The notes under the pieces are model-generated. The model had not been told where the DNA came from, searched no databases, and was given only the letters and a program-made list of their open reading frames with translations. Shown here piece by piece: positions 26,433-34,311 of a stretch of DNA of 64,000 bases. This DNA is from an uncultured Latescibacterota bacterium (GTDB taxonomy: Bacteria; Latescibacterota; UBA2968), in the NCBI GenBank assembly GCA_951812755.1, contig OX638329.1, positions 3,046,522 to 3,110,521 of the forward strand, in the 5' to 3' direction. Both the position numbers and the translations under genes were made by a program. Position 1 is the stretch's first letter. Every line of letters starts with the position of its first letter.

Positions 26433-26541
26433 TGACGTTACGCAAAAAAAAGAAGCGCGTTTTACACAGATGAACAAGGGGTTGTAAGGGAAAAATCTTT
26501 TGCCTATTTCATGTAGGTGCGGGTTTCAAACCCGCACCTAC
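26433..26541. repeat. Intergenic repeat mosaic with a perfect palindrome
   Basis: Starts with TTGACGTTACGCA (same motif as the end of the 34124 element) and a CACAGATGAACAAGG unit. At 26513-26541 there is a 14-bp perfect inverted repeat, GTAGGTGCGGGTTT and its complement around a single C. No gene is seen between 26422 and 26609. Confidence 0.6.
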
Positions 26542-26609
26542 TCAATTATTGACCATTATGTCCGTTAATGGTAGATTATGGCCCGATTCTGATTTGGGGA
26601 GGAGGGTGT

Positions 26610-27656
26610 ATGCCTGTTCTGGATGTTGAGAGGCTCAAAGGGGCCTGTACACAGGTGTTTGAAGGCGCGGGACTGGGCGCGAAAGAAGCGCGGCAGATTG
26701 CGCATTCGCTGGTGTTATCCAATTTGATGGGGCACGATTCGCACGGTGTGATTCGCCTTGTGCAATACGTTCAGGCACTCGAGGAAGGGCGCGTGAGTGC
26801 GGGACAAGAGATCGCGGTTGTGCGCGAGGCCGATGCCTCGGCGGTTGTCGATGGTGGTTGGGGGTTTGGACAAACCGTTTGTCATCAGGCTATGGCGCTG
26901 GCAATGGAGAAGGCAAAACAGCGGTCGGTTGCGGTGGTCGAGCTTTTCAATAGCGGTCATATTGGGCGTTTGGGTGAATATGTGGAGGTTGCTGCCGAGG
27001 CTGATATGATCGGTATTGTGATGTGCAATAATCACGGCGGGGGATTGCTTCAGCATCCGTTTGGCGGCATTGACGCGCGCATGTCGCCAAATCCCATTGC
27101 TGTGGGTATTCCCACGGGGGACGATTTTCCGATTGTCGTGGATTTAACCACGAGTGTTGTTGCGGAAGGGAAAATTCGGGTGAAGCGCAATTTGGGCGAG
27201 TCCTTGCCCGAAGGCTGGGTGATTGATGCAGAGGGCGATTCGACGACGGATCCGGCAAAGTTTTACGGTCCACCCAGAGGGGCTATTTTGCCTTTTGGAG
27301 GAATTTCCGCGCATAAGGGCTACGCGCTTTCTGTGGTGGTCGATGTTTTGTCTGGCGCACTCGGTGGCGGTGGTTGCAGTCGCGAGGGCGGGCTTTCTGG
27401 CGGCAATGGGGTGTTTATTATGGCACTCGATATTGGGGCTTTTGTTGGACGCGACCAATTTCGCGATGAAATGCAATCATTTGTACAATTTTTGAAAAGT
27501 GCCCGGCTCGCGCCCGGGTTTGATGAGATTTTGATGCCGGGCGAGATGGAAGCGCGCATGCGGCGGGAGAAAGAAGCGCGTGGCGTAGATATAGATGATG
27601 AGACCTGGCGACAGATTTGCGAAACAGGACGTGCAGTTGGTATAACTTTAGCTTAA
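26610..27656 (+). CDS. Malate/L-lactate dehydrogenase family (LDH2/ureidoglycolate type) oxidoreductase
   Basis: NAD(P)-dependent 2-hydroxyacid dehydrogenase of the LDH2 fold, 348 aa. The ATG at 26610 follows GGAGGAGGG; an in-frame ATG at 26568 lacks such a site. Seen: GHDSHGVIRLVQYVQAL with the family's catalytic His region, GWGFGQTVCHQAMALAMEKA, SGHIGRLGEY, NNHGG and ISAHKGYALSVVVDVLSGAL. Known members oxidise malate, lactate, ureidoglycolate, sulfolactate or 2,3-diketogulonate. Next to an HpaI aldolase and a VOC protein it probably belongs to a hydroxyacid pathway; inference. Confidence 0.9.
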   Translation: MPVLDVERLKGACTQVFEGAGLGAKEARQIAHSLVLSNLMGHDSHGVIRLVQYVQALEEGRVSAGQEIAVVREADASAVVDGGWGFGQTVCHQAMALAMEKAKQRSVAVVELFNSGHIGRLGEYVEVAAEADMIGIVMCNNHGGGLLQHPFGGIDARMSPNPIAVGIPTGDDFPIVVDLTTSVVAEGKIRVKRNLGESLPEGWVIDAEGDSTTDPAKFYGPPRGAILPFGGISAHKGYALSVVVDVLSGALGGGGCSREGGLSGGNGVFIMALDIGAFVGRDQFRDEMQSFVQFLKSARLAPGFDEILMPGEMEARMRREKEARGVDIDDETWRQICETGRAVGITLA

Positions 27657-27666
27657 GGAGGGTGGT

Positions 27667-28485
27667 TTGTCGAAGGATGAACTCAATGCCGTTGTGACAC
27701 AGCGTCTCGAAGTGACTCCAGATTTGGTTATTCTTCGCGTGGTGCCCGACGGATGGGAATTGCCAACTTTTGAAGCCGGGCAATTTGGCGTGATCGGATT
27801 GCCTCCCGAAGCACCCCGCACAGAGTATTCAGACCCTGTCGAAGATTATGAGAAGCCGCAGAGAGGCTTGATCCGGCGGGCGTATTCTATTGCATCTTCT
27901 TCGGTGGCAACAGAGTACCTCGAGTTTTATATTACTCTGGTGAGGTCGGGGGCATTGACGCCCAGGCTTTTTGCGCTCGAAATTGGTGACCGCCTCTGGT
28001 TGGGTCCAAAAATTACGGGCATGTTTACGCTGCAAGATGTCCCGCCGAATAAAAATGTCGTGATGGTGGCGACGGGCACGGGGTTGGCGCCTTATATGAG
28101 TATGCTGCGGACTTATTTGCGGGAAAACACAGAGCGGCGTTTTGTGGTGTTGCACGGGGCGCGACATTCATGGGATTTGGGGTATCGGTCAGAATTGGAG
28201 GTAATGCAAGATTTATGCGCCAATTTTATTTATATTCCCCAGATTAGTCGTCCGGCAAATGAGCATGTGGCGTGGAGCGGGCATACGGGCTATGTTCAGA
28301 ATTTGTGGACAGATGGTCCGCTCGATGAGGTCTGGGGCGGACATCCTACGCCTGAGGATACGCATGTGTTTGTATGTGGTAATCCCTATATGTGCGATGA
28401 TGTGACAAAAATTCTGGTTTCAGAGGGTTTTAAGGAACACAAGCGGAGAGATCCCGGGCAGATACATATAGAACGCTACTGGTAA
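27667..28485 (+). CDS. fpr: Ferredoxin/flavodoxin-NADP+ reductase
   Basis: FAD-dependent reductase of 272 aa. The TTG at 27667 is used because AAGGAGGG is correctly spaced and the conserved region starts soon after. Seen: RRAYSIASS (the RxYS FAD-binding motif), a second FAD segment LTPRLF, GTGLAPYMSMLRTYL (NADP-binding), VCGNPYMCDDV and the C-terminal HIERYW that resembles the E. coli Fpr end. It moves electrons between NADPH and ferredoxin or flavodoxin. It follows the LDH2-type dehydrogenase by 10 bases, so it is in the same operon. An IS element lies just beyond. Confidence 0.9.
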   Translation: MSKDELNAVVTQRLEVTPDLVILRVVPDGWELPTFEAGQFGVIGLPPEAPRTEYSDPVEDYEKPQRGLIRRAYSIASSSVATEYLEFYITLVRSGALTPRLFALEIGDRLWLGPKITGMFTLQDVPPNKNVVMVATGTGLAPYMSMLRTYLRENTERRFVVLHGARHSWDLGYRSELEVMQDLCANFIYIPQISRPANEHVAWSGHTGYVQNLWTDGPLDEVWGGHPTPEDTHVFVCGNPYMCDDVTKILVSEGFKEHKRRDPGQIHIERYW

Positions 28486-28574
28486 AGGGAATTGGGAATT
28501 AGGAATTGAGAATTAGGAATTACCCCGCCCCGCCGCCCCAGGGCAACATCACCGCTGACCACTAACCATTAACT
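28486..28574. repeat. AATTAGGAATT tract and ACTAACCATTAACTACT tract
   Basis: GGGAATTAGGAATTGAG units, then CACTAACCATTAACTAC. The same two kinds of tract occur together, inverted, at about 56975-57088, and AATTAGGAATTAAAAATT tracts recur at 30315, 34101 and 55540. The IS is inserted at the end of this tract. Confidence 0.55.
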
Positions 28575-30294
28575 ACTTAACCCGACTAATTCATGAACAG
28601 TAATGTTTGGTTGTGTATGGCAGTCGGCGTGGGTTCCAAGCATCAAAATTAGGGCGTTTGCAGTCTTGTCTGCCTGCATAGGCGTGTTCATAAGGTGCAA
28701 GCCGCCCAGCATCATCACCTGCCCGTCCCTGACGGTGTCAAAAAGTACAGACTCGCCCTTGCCTGCTCTTTGTGTGGAGCGGTCGGTGTATTTGTAAAGT
28801 CAGCCAATGATGGTGCAGCCCCCTTCCCCTCCCCGGTTGACAAGTTATGGCACAGCTTTTGCCAGATTGCTCAGGATTTTATCATACAAGTGTGGCAATG
28901 GAAATGACATAGGCAGATGGAAGGTGATCTTGGTTTTCAACTCACAGACGCGTCCGGCGACTTTAAGGAAGCGATTTTGGAGTGTATCAAACTGTGCGTT
29001 TATCCACATTGTGCCTTGTAATCCGATGTGCGCTAAGGTGTGCAACAAGACATAGGCAGCCGAATGGAGGAAGAGGCGAAACTGATTGGCTCCAAAAGCG
29101 TGACAGGATGTGCGGTCTGAGTGGAGAAAGGTCTTGTGATTTTTAATGAAGTTTTCCATCTGTCCGCGCGCACAATAGATGTTTTGGTAGATAAAGGAGG
29201 CCCTTGAACTTTCAAGGTTGGTCACGACAAAGCGTGTGTTTTGGCCTCGGGTGGTGATTTCAGCTTTGCAGATGATGCGTCTGGCACAGGCCCAAGTCTG
29301 GGCTTGGTAATAAAATGAGGTAAAAAGTCGCACCGGTTGCCCGGTATCTGCATACAGGCTTTTGGCCTGATCTATAAGGGGCTTTGCCAAGGTTAAAAGT
29401 CGGGTATTGGCGGTCTGTCCGAGGATAAAATAGAGGTCCTTTGTCGCACAGAAGTCCTGGACTTCTGGACTTGAGAAGTGGGCATCGCCTCGCAAAAAGA
29501 GTGCCACATGAGGCCAAGCCTGACGAATATAAGCGACTAACCGCTTGAGAATCGTGACAATCTGTTTGCCATCAGGACGCACACCCGGACGCAAAATCGT
29601 CGTGATTAGCTTACCCGATTGCCCTTCGTAAATGTGCAAGGGTTGGTAGGCGTAGGCACCCAAATACCCATTGAATAAGGACAACTGCTGCGTCCCATAA
29701 ACCGTGTCTTGTGTATCATCTATATCTAAGATGATCGACGAAGGCGGCTTTTTATACGAGGCAATAAAACAATCGAGGAAGGCACGCGCAACGCGATACA
29801 AATCGCTTCTGCTCATCTGATTCTCAAACCGACTCATCGTGGGTTGACTACTCAGATCTTTCCCCTGCAAGGGCAAGCGACCACACGCCGCCTTGAAGCC
29901 GGGATCGCTTTTTAAGGCATCGCAATCATTGGCATCTTCATACCCGCAGGCGATTTGAAACACCCGCTGCTTGACCAACTCTGACACACTGTGAGCCACA
30001 TAACTTGGATGCCGACGGTCTTTGACCGCCTCAATGATGCGTGATAAAATGCCGGTTTTGGCCTCCACTTCTCTCAGCAATAAGACACCGCTATCGCTGG
30101 TGAGAATACCCCCATCAAAGGCGAGGTCGAGACGTTTTCCGAAAATGCTTGCCAAAGGAACCTTGCTATGATTATCTTGTGTGCTCACGGTAGTTTCTCC
30201 CAAGTTTATTGTTCAATGGTTATGCGTGTAACCTAATATAATACAATAACTTGAATAGGGAAACTACCTTTTTTATGAATTTTTCGGGTTAAGG
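28575..30294 (-). mobile_element. IS1380-like insertion sequence
   Basis: The terminal inverted repeats CTTAACCCGACTAATTCAT (28576-28594) and the complement of 30275-30293 differ at 2 of 19 positions. Adding one base gives ACT flanking both ends as a possible short target duplication, but the exact boundary is uncertain. The element is about 1.72 kb with one transposase; about 250 bases between the left repeat and the transposase stop hold no gene. It sits between fpr and a flavoprotein gene without breaking either. Confidence 0.85.
28845..30188 (-). CDS. IS1380 family transposase
   Basis: DDE transposase of 447 aa. The GTG at 30188 is chosen because GGGAGA lies 7 bases upstream; an in-frame TTG at 30203 is possible. 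Seen: LAFDGGILTSDSGVLLLREVE, ACGYEDANDCDALKSDPGFKAACGRLPLQGKDLSSQPTMSRFEN (all family-typical), SIILDIDDTQDTVYGTQQLSLFNGYLGAYAYQPLHIYE with the first catalytic Asp, FLRGDAHFSSPEV with the second, and GQMENFIKNHKTFLHSDRTSCHAFGANQFRLFLHSAAYVLL with the catalytic Glu. Full length and unbroken, so probably functional. Confidence 0.93.
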   Translation of the reverse strand: MSTQDNHSKVPLASIFGKRLDLAFDGGILTSDSGVLLLREVEAKTGILSRIIEAVKDRRHPSYVAHSVSELVKQRVFQIACGYEDANDCDALKSDPGFKAACGRLPLQGKDLSSQPTMSRFENQMSRSDLYRVARAFLDCFIASYKKPPSSIILDIDDTQDTVYGTQQLSLFNGYLGAYAYQPLHIYEGQSGKLITTILRPGVRPDGKQIVTILKRLVAYIRQAWPHVALFLRGDAHFSSPEVQDFCATKDLYFILGQTANTRLLTLAKPLIDQAKSLYADTGQPVRLFTSFYYQAQTWACARRIICKAEITTRGQNTRFVVTNLESSRASFIYQNIYCARGQMENFIKNHKTFLHSDRTSCHAFGANQFRLFLHSAAYVLLHTLAHIGLQGTMWINAQFDTLQNRFLKVAGRVCELKTKITFHLPMSFPLPHLYDKILSNLAKAVP

Positions 30295-30348
30295 ACTGCT
30301 GAGTTTTATTGGCGTTTTTTAATTCGTAATTTTTAATTGGTAATCGTT

Positions 30349-31953
30349 ATGGGAGAGGATACTGCTGATGTGATTGTGCTGGGTGCTGGGCACAATGGCC
30401 TCATTTTGCAGGCGTATTTGTGTCGCGCAGGACTCAATGTGATTTGCCTGGAGCGATCGGATAAACCCGGAGGCGGGCTGGCGACTGTTGAAGACCCCCG
30501 TTATCCGGGTTTTTTGCACAATACGCATTCTTTTTTTCATCGCGGCATCACGCAAATGCCGTGGTTTGGCGATTTGCACCTAAAACGATATGGCGCGCGC
30601 TATATTGAACCCGAACTGAATGTGGCTCTTGTGCTGAGAAATGGCGATGTGCTGAAATGGTACACGGATTTTGAACGCACGGAAGATAGTTTTGCGCGGT
30701 TTAGCAAAAGGGATGCAGAAACTCTTCGGCGATGGCGCGATGCATTTGATCCCGTTGTACGAAATATCCTGTCTGTAGAAGCACAGGCACCGCCTTTGCC
30801 GCAGGAGTTGAGGCAAGATATTCTGTCGCAGACCCGGGAGGGGAAGATGTTGCTCGAAGTCAGCGCGCTTTCTCCGCTTGCGTTTGTGAATCGGGAATTT
30901 GAACATCCGGTTGTTCGGGCTGGATTGTTGTTTTTCAATGGGCTGCGCGAAGTGGATTTGCGCGCCGCGGGGTTTGGGCACCATATACCGGCGTTGTTGG
31001 CGAGCAGAGGGAAAGCGCAGATGTGTGTGGGCGGGGCAGCGGGGTTGTCGCGCGCGCTGGTTGCCGCTATTTCTGAGATGGGCGGCGAGATCTGGTTGCA
31101 AACCGAGCCCGGGCGCATTGTTGTGGAGGATAACCGCGTTAGAGGTGTTGAGACGGCGGATGGGAAGTACATCAAAGCGCCTGTGGTCGTGTCCGGCCTG
31201 AATCCCCATCAGACATTTCTCGATTTGATTGACCGCGAGGCGTTGCCCAGGACGTGGCGAAACCGGGTCGAGAGATTTCAGTACAATGTGCTGGCACCGC
31301 TGTTCGCACTCCATTTGAATTTGAGTGAACCGCCGCGTTATCGCGTTGTGGAAAAACATCCGGAAGTGGCGGACGCGCTGATGGTTATTCTGGGGCTGGA
31401 GCACGCGGATCAATATGTGGATATTGTTGCCCACCACGAAAAGGGGACGATTCCACCGACTGTGATGTGGGGCGCGTGTCCGACGCATTTTGACGCAACG
31501 CAGGCTCCTTTGGGCAAACACACGGCGTTTATGTGGCAGAAGTTGCCGTTTCATCTGTATGGCGATTCTGCAAATTGGGATCGGCAGCGGGATGCGGTTG
31601 GTCGCGATATGCTGGATATGTGGTCTGAATACGCGCCCAATTTGAAGGATTGTGTGATCGATTCTTTTGTTCGCAGTCCACTGGATGTTGAGCGCGCATT
31701 GCCCAATATGCGGGATGGGGATTTGCTCGTTGGTGCATTTACAAATGGGCAGACGGGTTATAATCGTCCCTTTCCCGGTGCCGGGCATTATCGGGGATGT
31801 TTTGAAGGGTTATATCTTTGCGGGTCGTGCTGCCATCCCGGCGGCAATGTGACCGGGTTGCCGGGGTATAATGCCGCCCAGGTTATTCACAGTGATCTGG
31901 GTATTAACGCTTCATGGATACCTGAGCCTGTGGATGTACGATTGGGGAGATAG
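30349..31953 (+). CDS. Phytoene-desaturase-like FAD-dependent oxidoreductase
   Basis: Flavin amine-oxidase-superfamily protein of 534 aa. The ATG at 30349 directly precedes the nucleotide fold; it has no clear Shine-Dalgarno. Seen: VIVLGAGHNGLILQAYLCRAGLNVICLERSDKPGGGLATVE (Rossmann GxGxxG and the second glycine motif), AAGLSRALVAAISEMGGEIWLQTEPGRIVVEDNRVRGVETADG and the C-terminal GLYLCGSCCHPGGNVTGLPGYNAA, the FAD-binding end seen in CrtI/CrtN relatives. No carotenoid genes are nearby, so a carotenoid role is not supported. It ends 3 bases from the convergent rhomboid gene. Confidence 0.88.
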   Translation: MGEDTADVIVLGAGHNGLILQAYLCRAGLNVICLERSDKPGGGLATVEDPRYPGFLHNTHSFFHRGITQMPWFGDLHLKRYGARYIEPELNVALVLRNGDVLKWYTDFERTEDSFARFSKRDAETLRRWRDAFDPVVRNILSVEAQAPPLPQELRQDILSQTREGKMLLEVSALSPLAFVNREFEHPVVRAGLLFFNGLREVDLRAAGFGHHIPALLASRGKAQMCVGGAAGLSRALVAAISEMGGEIWLQTEPGRIVVEDNRVRGVETADGKYIKAPVVVSGLNPHQTFLDLIDREALPRTWRNRVERFQYNVLAPLFALHLNLSEPPRYRVVEKHPEVADALMVILGLEHADQYVDIVAHHEKGTIPPTVMWGACPTHFDATQAPLGKHTAFMWQKLPFHLYGDSANWDRQRDAVGRDMLDMWSEYAPNLKDCVIDSFVRSPLDVERALPNMRDGDLLVGAFTNGQTGYNRPFPGAGHYRGCFEGLYLCGSCCHPGGNVTGLPGYNAAQVIHSDLGINASWIPEPVDVRLGR

Positions 31954-31956
31954 GCG

Positions 31957-32781
31957 TCAGGACAGGAGGAGTGGGAAGTATTCTAAGATTGAGAGGACAA
32001 AGCCGAGGACAGTGAGGAGGAGACAGAGCAGGGCTATGAGAATGGTGATGCGTCCTTCGCGGTATTCTGCACTGGAAACGAGGATTTGTGCTGCGATCCA
32101 GCCTCCGATAAAACCGCCCAGGTGTGCCCAGTTGTTGACGCCGCTCATGAGAAAGCCCATGACAAATAGCAGGATGGCCCATTGCCACATCTGCCGCGTC
32201 ATGAGTGACATCATCTGCGTTTTGTGGTTGCGGCCGTACACAATGATGGCGGCAAAAAGTCCAAAAATAGCCCCTGAAGCGCCTACGGTTGGGTAGCCTG
32301 AGATCAGATTGGAGAGGATAAAGCCGATAGCTCCTGCGACGGTGTAGATGATAAAATAACGCGCGGGTCCAAAGAAATGCCCGACATCGGGACCGAGTTG
32401 CCGAATCCACAGGGCGTTGAACAGGATGTGGAGGAGGCTACCGTGAAGATATGTCGCGGTGAGCACGGTCCACCAGGGTGCTTCGCCGTGGGTCATGCCG
32501 AGAACGATCAGCGGGATATTGCCGGGGCTTAGCATGCCAAAAAGCCCACCGCCCATCGACAGCGCGGCACCGAGGTCGAGCAATAGACTGATTGCGTAAA
32601 GGGCAATACACGCGGTGGGTATCAGGGTGAGGACATCGATGCGACCGCCAAAGAGCCGGTTCAGCGCGGGACCGAGACCCCAGAGGTTGGGATTATAAGC
32701 GCCGCAATGGGGGCATCGTTTCTCGTCGGTATTTATGAGGGTGCCACAGCCTGGGCAGATCATGGAAGTGGGGTTTGACAT
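31957..32781 (-). CDS. Rhomboid family intramembrane serine protease with zinc ribbon
   Basis: Protein of 274 aa. The start ATG at 32781 lies 5 bases beyond the upstream gene's stop. Seen: an N-terminal zinc ribbon CPGC...CPHC (Cys9, 12, 23, 26), then about six to seven membrane helices, HGSLLHILFNALW on helix 2, the catalytic GASGAIFG (Ser169) and NWAHLGGFIGG (His220). Rhomboids cut membrane proteins within the bilayer. A small N-terminal ribbon is common in bacterial members and probably binds zinc in the cytoplasm. It is co-transcribed with the class V aminotransferase upstream; no functional link is apparent. Confidence 0.93.
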   Translation of the reverse strand: MSNPTSMICPGCGTLINTDEKRCPHCGAYNPNLWGLGPALNRLFGGRIDVLTLIPTACIALYAISLLLDLGAALSMGGGLFGMLSPGNIPLIVLGMTHGEAPWWTVLTATYLHGSLLHILFNALWIRQLGPDVGHFFGPARYFIIYTVAGAIGFILSNLISGYPTVGASGAIFGLFAAIIVYGRNHKTQMMSLMTRQMWQWAILLFVMGFLMSGVNNWAHLGGFIGGWIAAQILVSSAEYREGRITILIALLCLLLTVLGFVLSILEYFPLLLS

Positions 32782-32785
32782 GGGG

Positions 32786-33925
32786 TTACTCGAATTGTGA
32801 CCAGTTGTTGAGGATGAGCGAGAGGCCCTTGAGAATGCGTCGCATATCGCGTTCTGACGTGTGGCCCATAGCTGCAATGCGAAAGGCCTGGTTTTTGGTA
32901 TCGCCATAGCCCGGGGCGAGTTGAACATTGAGCAATTTTTTTGCGCGATCGACAAAATCGGAACCCGAGATGTAGTCTGGCAAGAGGATGGCATTCACGG
33001 TCAGGCTCTCGTATCCCGGTTTGGCAATAAGGCTCAGGCCGTGTTTTCTTGCCCATTCGCGTTGCATGAGGGCGAGGCTCTGGTGGCGTTTGAAGCGCTG
33101 GTCGCCTTCTCGTTTCATTTCTTCCAGACGCGCATTCAGGCATTGTAAGGTCAGGTCGGCTACGGTCATGGGGGTTTGGGCTGTTTCTGCGCGCGTTCGC
33201 CATTCGATCAAGTCGAGGACATAACCGCGGTTTGGCGTGGTTGCGGCAACGTCAAACGCGCGGTCTGATACAATCATGACAGAGCCGATGGTGGGGCACG
33301 CAAAGTCTTTTTGTAGGCTCCAGAGATAGTAATCGGGACGCAGGGTCTCAATCGGCGTATCTGATGCTCCTGCAATGCTGACTGCGTCGATGGCAATCAG
33401 GGTTTTGGGAGATGTGTTGCGGACGGTGTCACACATTTCCTGTACGGGCAGCATAACACCGGTAGATGTTTCGTTGTGGGTCAAAAGGGCAAGGTCGTAG
33501 TTTTTGGCAATGGCGTTGGACCAGGTCCGAGCACATAAGCCTTCGCCCCAGTCGGCTTTTAAGATGTCGATGTTGCGCCCGCGACTTGTGAAGACCTGTG
33601 CCCATTTTTTGGAAAAGGCGCCGATGTCCATGCCCAATGTCGCACTGTTGCTGGGCGTATTGGTGACGACCATTTCCCAGTTATAGCTGCCGGTGTGGCC
33701 GAAGATGAGGGGCGTAAATCCGCGTGGAATTTGAAAGACCTCGCGCAGCAAGGCCACGGTTTTTTGATAGCAGGCTTGAAATACAGCGGATCGGTGGGAG
33801 TAGGTCGCCTGATATGTTTGCAAAACGCGGCGAACCGCGGGGGTGAGCATGTGTGGACCAGGTGCCCAAAGGGCAAGCGCGGGCAGGCGCAGGTTGGCTA
33901 TTTCTCGGGCAAGCATTGTCGACAA
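32786..33925 (-). CDS. Class V PLP aminotransferase (alanine/serine-glyoxylate or phosphoserine type)
   Basis: PLP-dependent fold-type I enzyme of 379 aa. The TTG at 33925 is used because GGAG lies 8 bases upstream, whereas the ATG at 33916 is too far from it. Seen: WAPGPHMLTPAV and SHRS near the N-terminus, FGHTGSYNWEMVV, THNETSTGV, LIAIDAVS with PLP-binding Asp180, and LWSLQKDFACP with the Schiff-base Lys206. The pattern fits the alanine-glyoxylate / serine-pyruvate / phosphoserine aminotransferase group; which amino donor is used cannot be decided. It lies just downstream of tRNA-Gly. Confidence 0.85.
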   Translation of the reverse strand: MSTMLAREIANLRLPALALWAPGPHMLTPAVRRVLQTYQATYSHRSAVFQACYQKTVALLREVFQIPRGFTPLIFGHTGSYNWEMVVTNTPSNSATLGMDIGAFSKKWAQVFTSRGRNIDILKADWGEGLCARTWSNAIAKNYDLALLTHNETSTGVMLPVQEMCDTVRNTSPKTLIAIDAVSIAGASDTPIETLRPDYYLWSLQKDFACPTIGSVMIVSDRAFDVAATTPNRGYVLDLIEWRTRAETAQTPMTVADLTLQCLNARLEEMKREGDQRFKRHQSLALMQREWARKHGLSLIAKPGYESLTVNAILLPDYISGSDFVDRAKKLLNVQLAPGYGDTKNQAFRIAAMGHTSERDMRRILKGLSLILNNWSQFE

Positions 33926-33941
33926 GCGGTTTGCTCCACAA

Positions 33942-33966
33942 AAAAAACCCGTTAATTTAACGGGTT
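33942..33966 (-). terminator. Terminator of tRNA-Gly
   Basis: On the minus strand the stem AACCCGTTAA / TTAACGGGTT is followed by a T run, 7 bases after the tRNA CCA end. Confidence 0.85.
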
Positions 33967-33973
33967 AAGTTAA

Positions 33974-34050
33974 TGGAGCGGGAAACGGGATTCGAACCCG
34001 CGACCTTCTGCATGGCAAGCAGATGCTCTAGCCAGCTGAGCTATTCCCGC
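33974..34050 (-). tRNA. tRNA-Gly (GCC)
   Basis: Complete cloverleaf: acceptor GCGGGAA/TTCCCGC, D-arm GCTC...GAGC, anticodon stem TCTGC/GCAGA with loop TTGCCAT (anticodon GCC), T-arm GCGGG TTCGAAT CCCGT, discriminator T as usual for bacterial Gly, and an encoded CCA (33976-33974). Confidence 0.97.
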
Positions 34051-34123
34051 TCATTATGAGGAATCAAAAATTACAAAAAGGATCATGGCTTGTCAAGGTC
34101 AATTTTAGGAATTAAAAATTAGG

Positions 34124-34282
34124 AACTGACGTTACGCATAGGTACAATATCATACGCCTGTCATTTTGAGCGGAGCGCAGCGGAGTCGAAAAATCTACGA
34201 CCAACGCAGGTGGAACAGATGCTTCGGCTCCGTTTCACTCCGCTCAGCATGACAAAAACACCAGACATGCGTAACATCAGTT
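34124..34282. repeat. 159-bp MITE-like hairpin element
   Basis: Terminal inverted repeats AACTGACGTTACGCAT (34124-34139) and ATGCGTAACATCAGTT (34267-34282) match at 15 of 16 positions. The core GTCATTTTGAGCGGAGCGCAGC...CGCTCAGCATGAC is shared with 10512-10594. The direct repeat AGGAATTAAAAAT flanks it on both sides (34107-34119 and 34284-34296, approximately), as a target duplication or chance pairing of dispersed tracts. It contains no gene. Confidence 0.75.
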
Positions 34283-34311
34283 AGGAATTAAAAATCAACA
34301 AGGAGATGGTG

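Noticed and set aside
28603-29055. Short plus-strand open frames at the left side of the IS element
   Set aside because: They lie in the non-coding end and antisense to the transposase, without domain or start signals.
30580-31788. 402-codon open frame antisense to the flavoprotein gene
   Set aside because: Composition is low-complexity shadow sequence, and the sense frame carries clear FAD-binding motifs at both ends.
30337-31953. Phytoene desaturase in a carotenoid pathway
   Set aside because: No other carotenoid genes are adjacent; the fold is shared by many flavoproteins, so only the superfamily is claimed.
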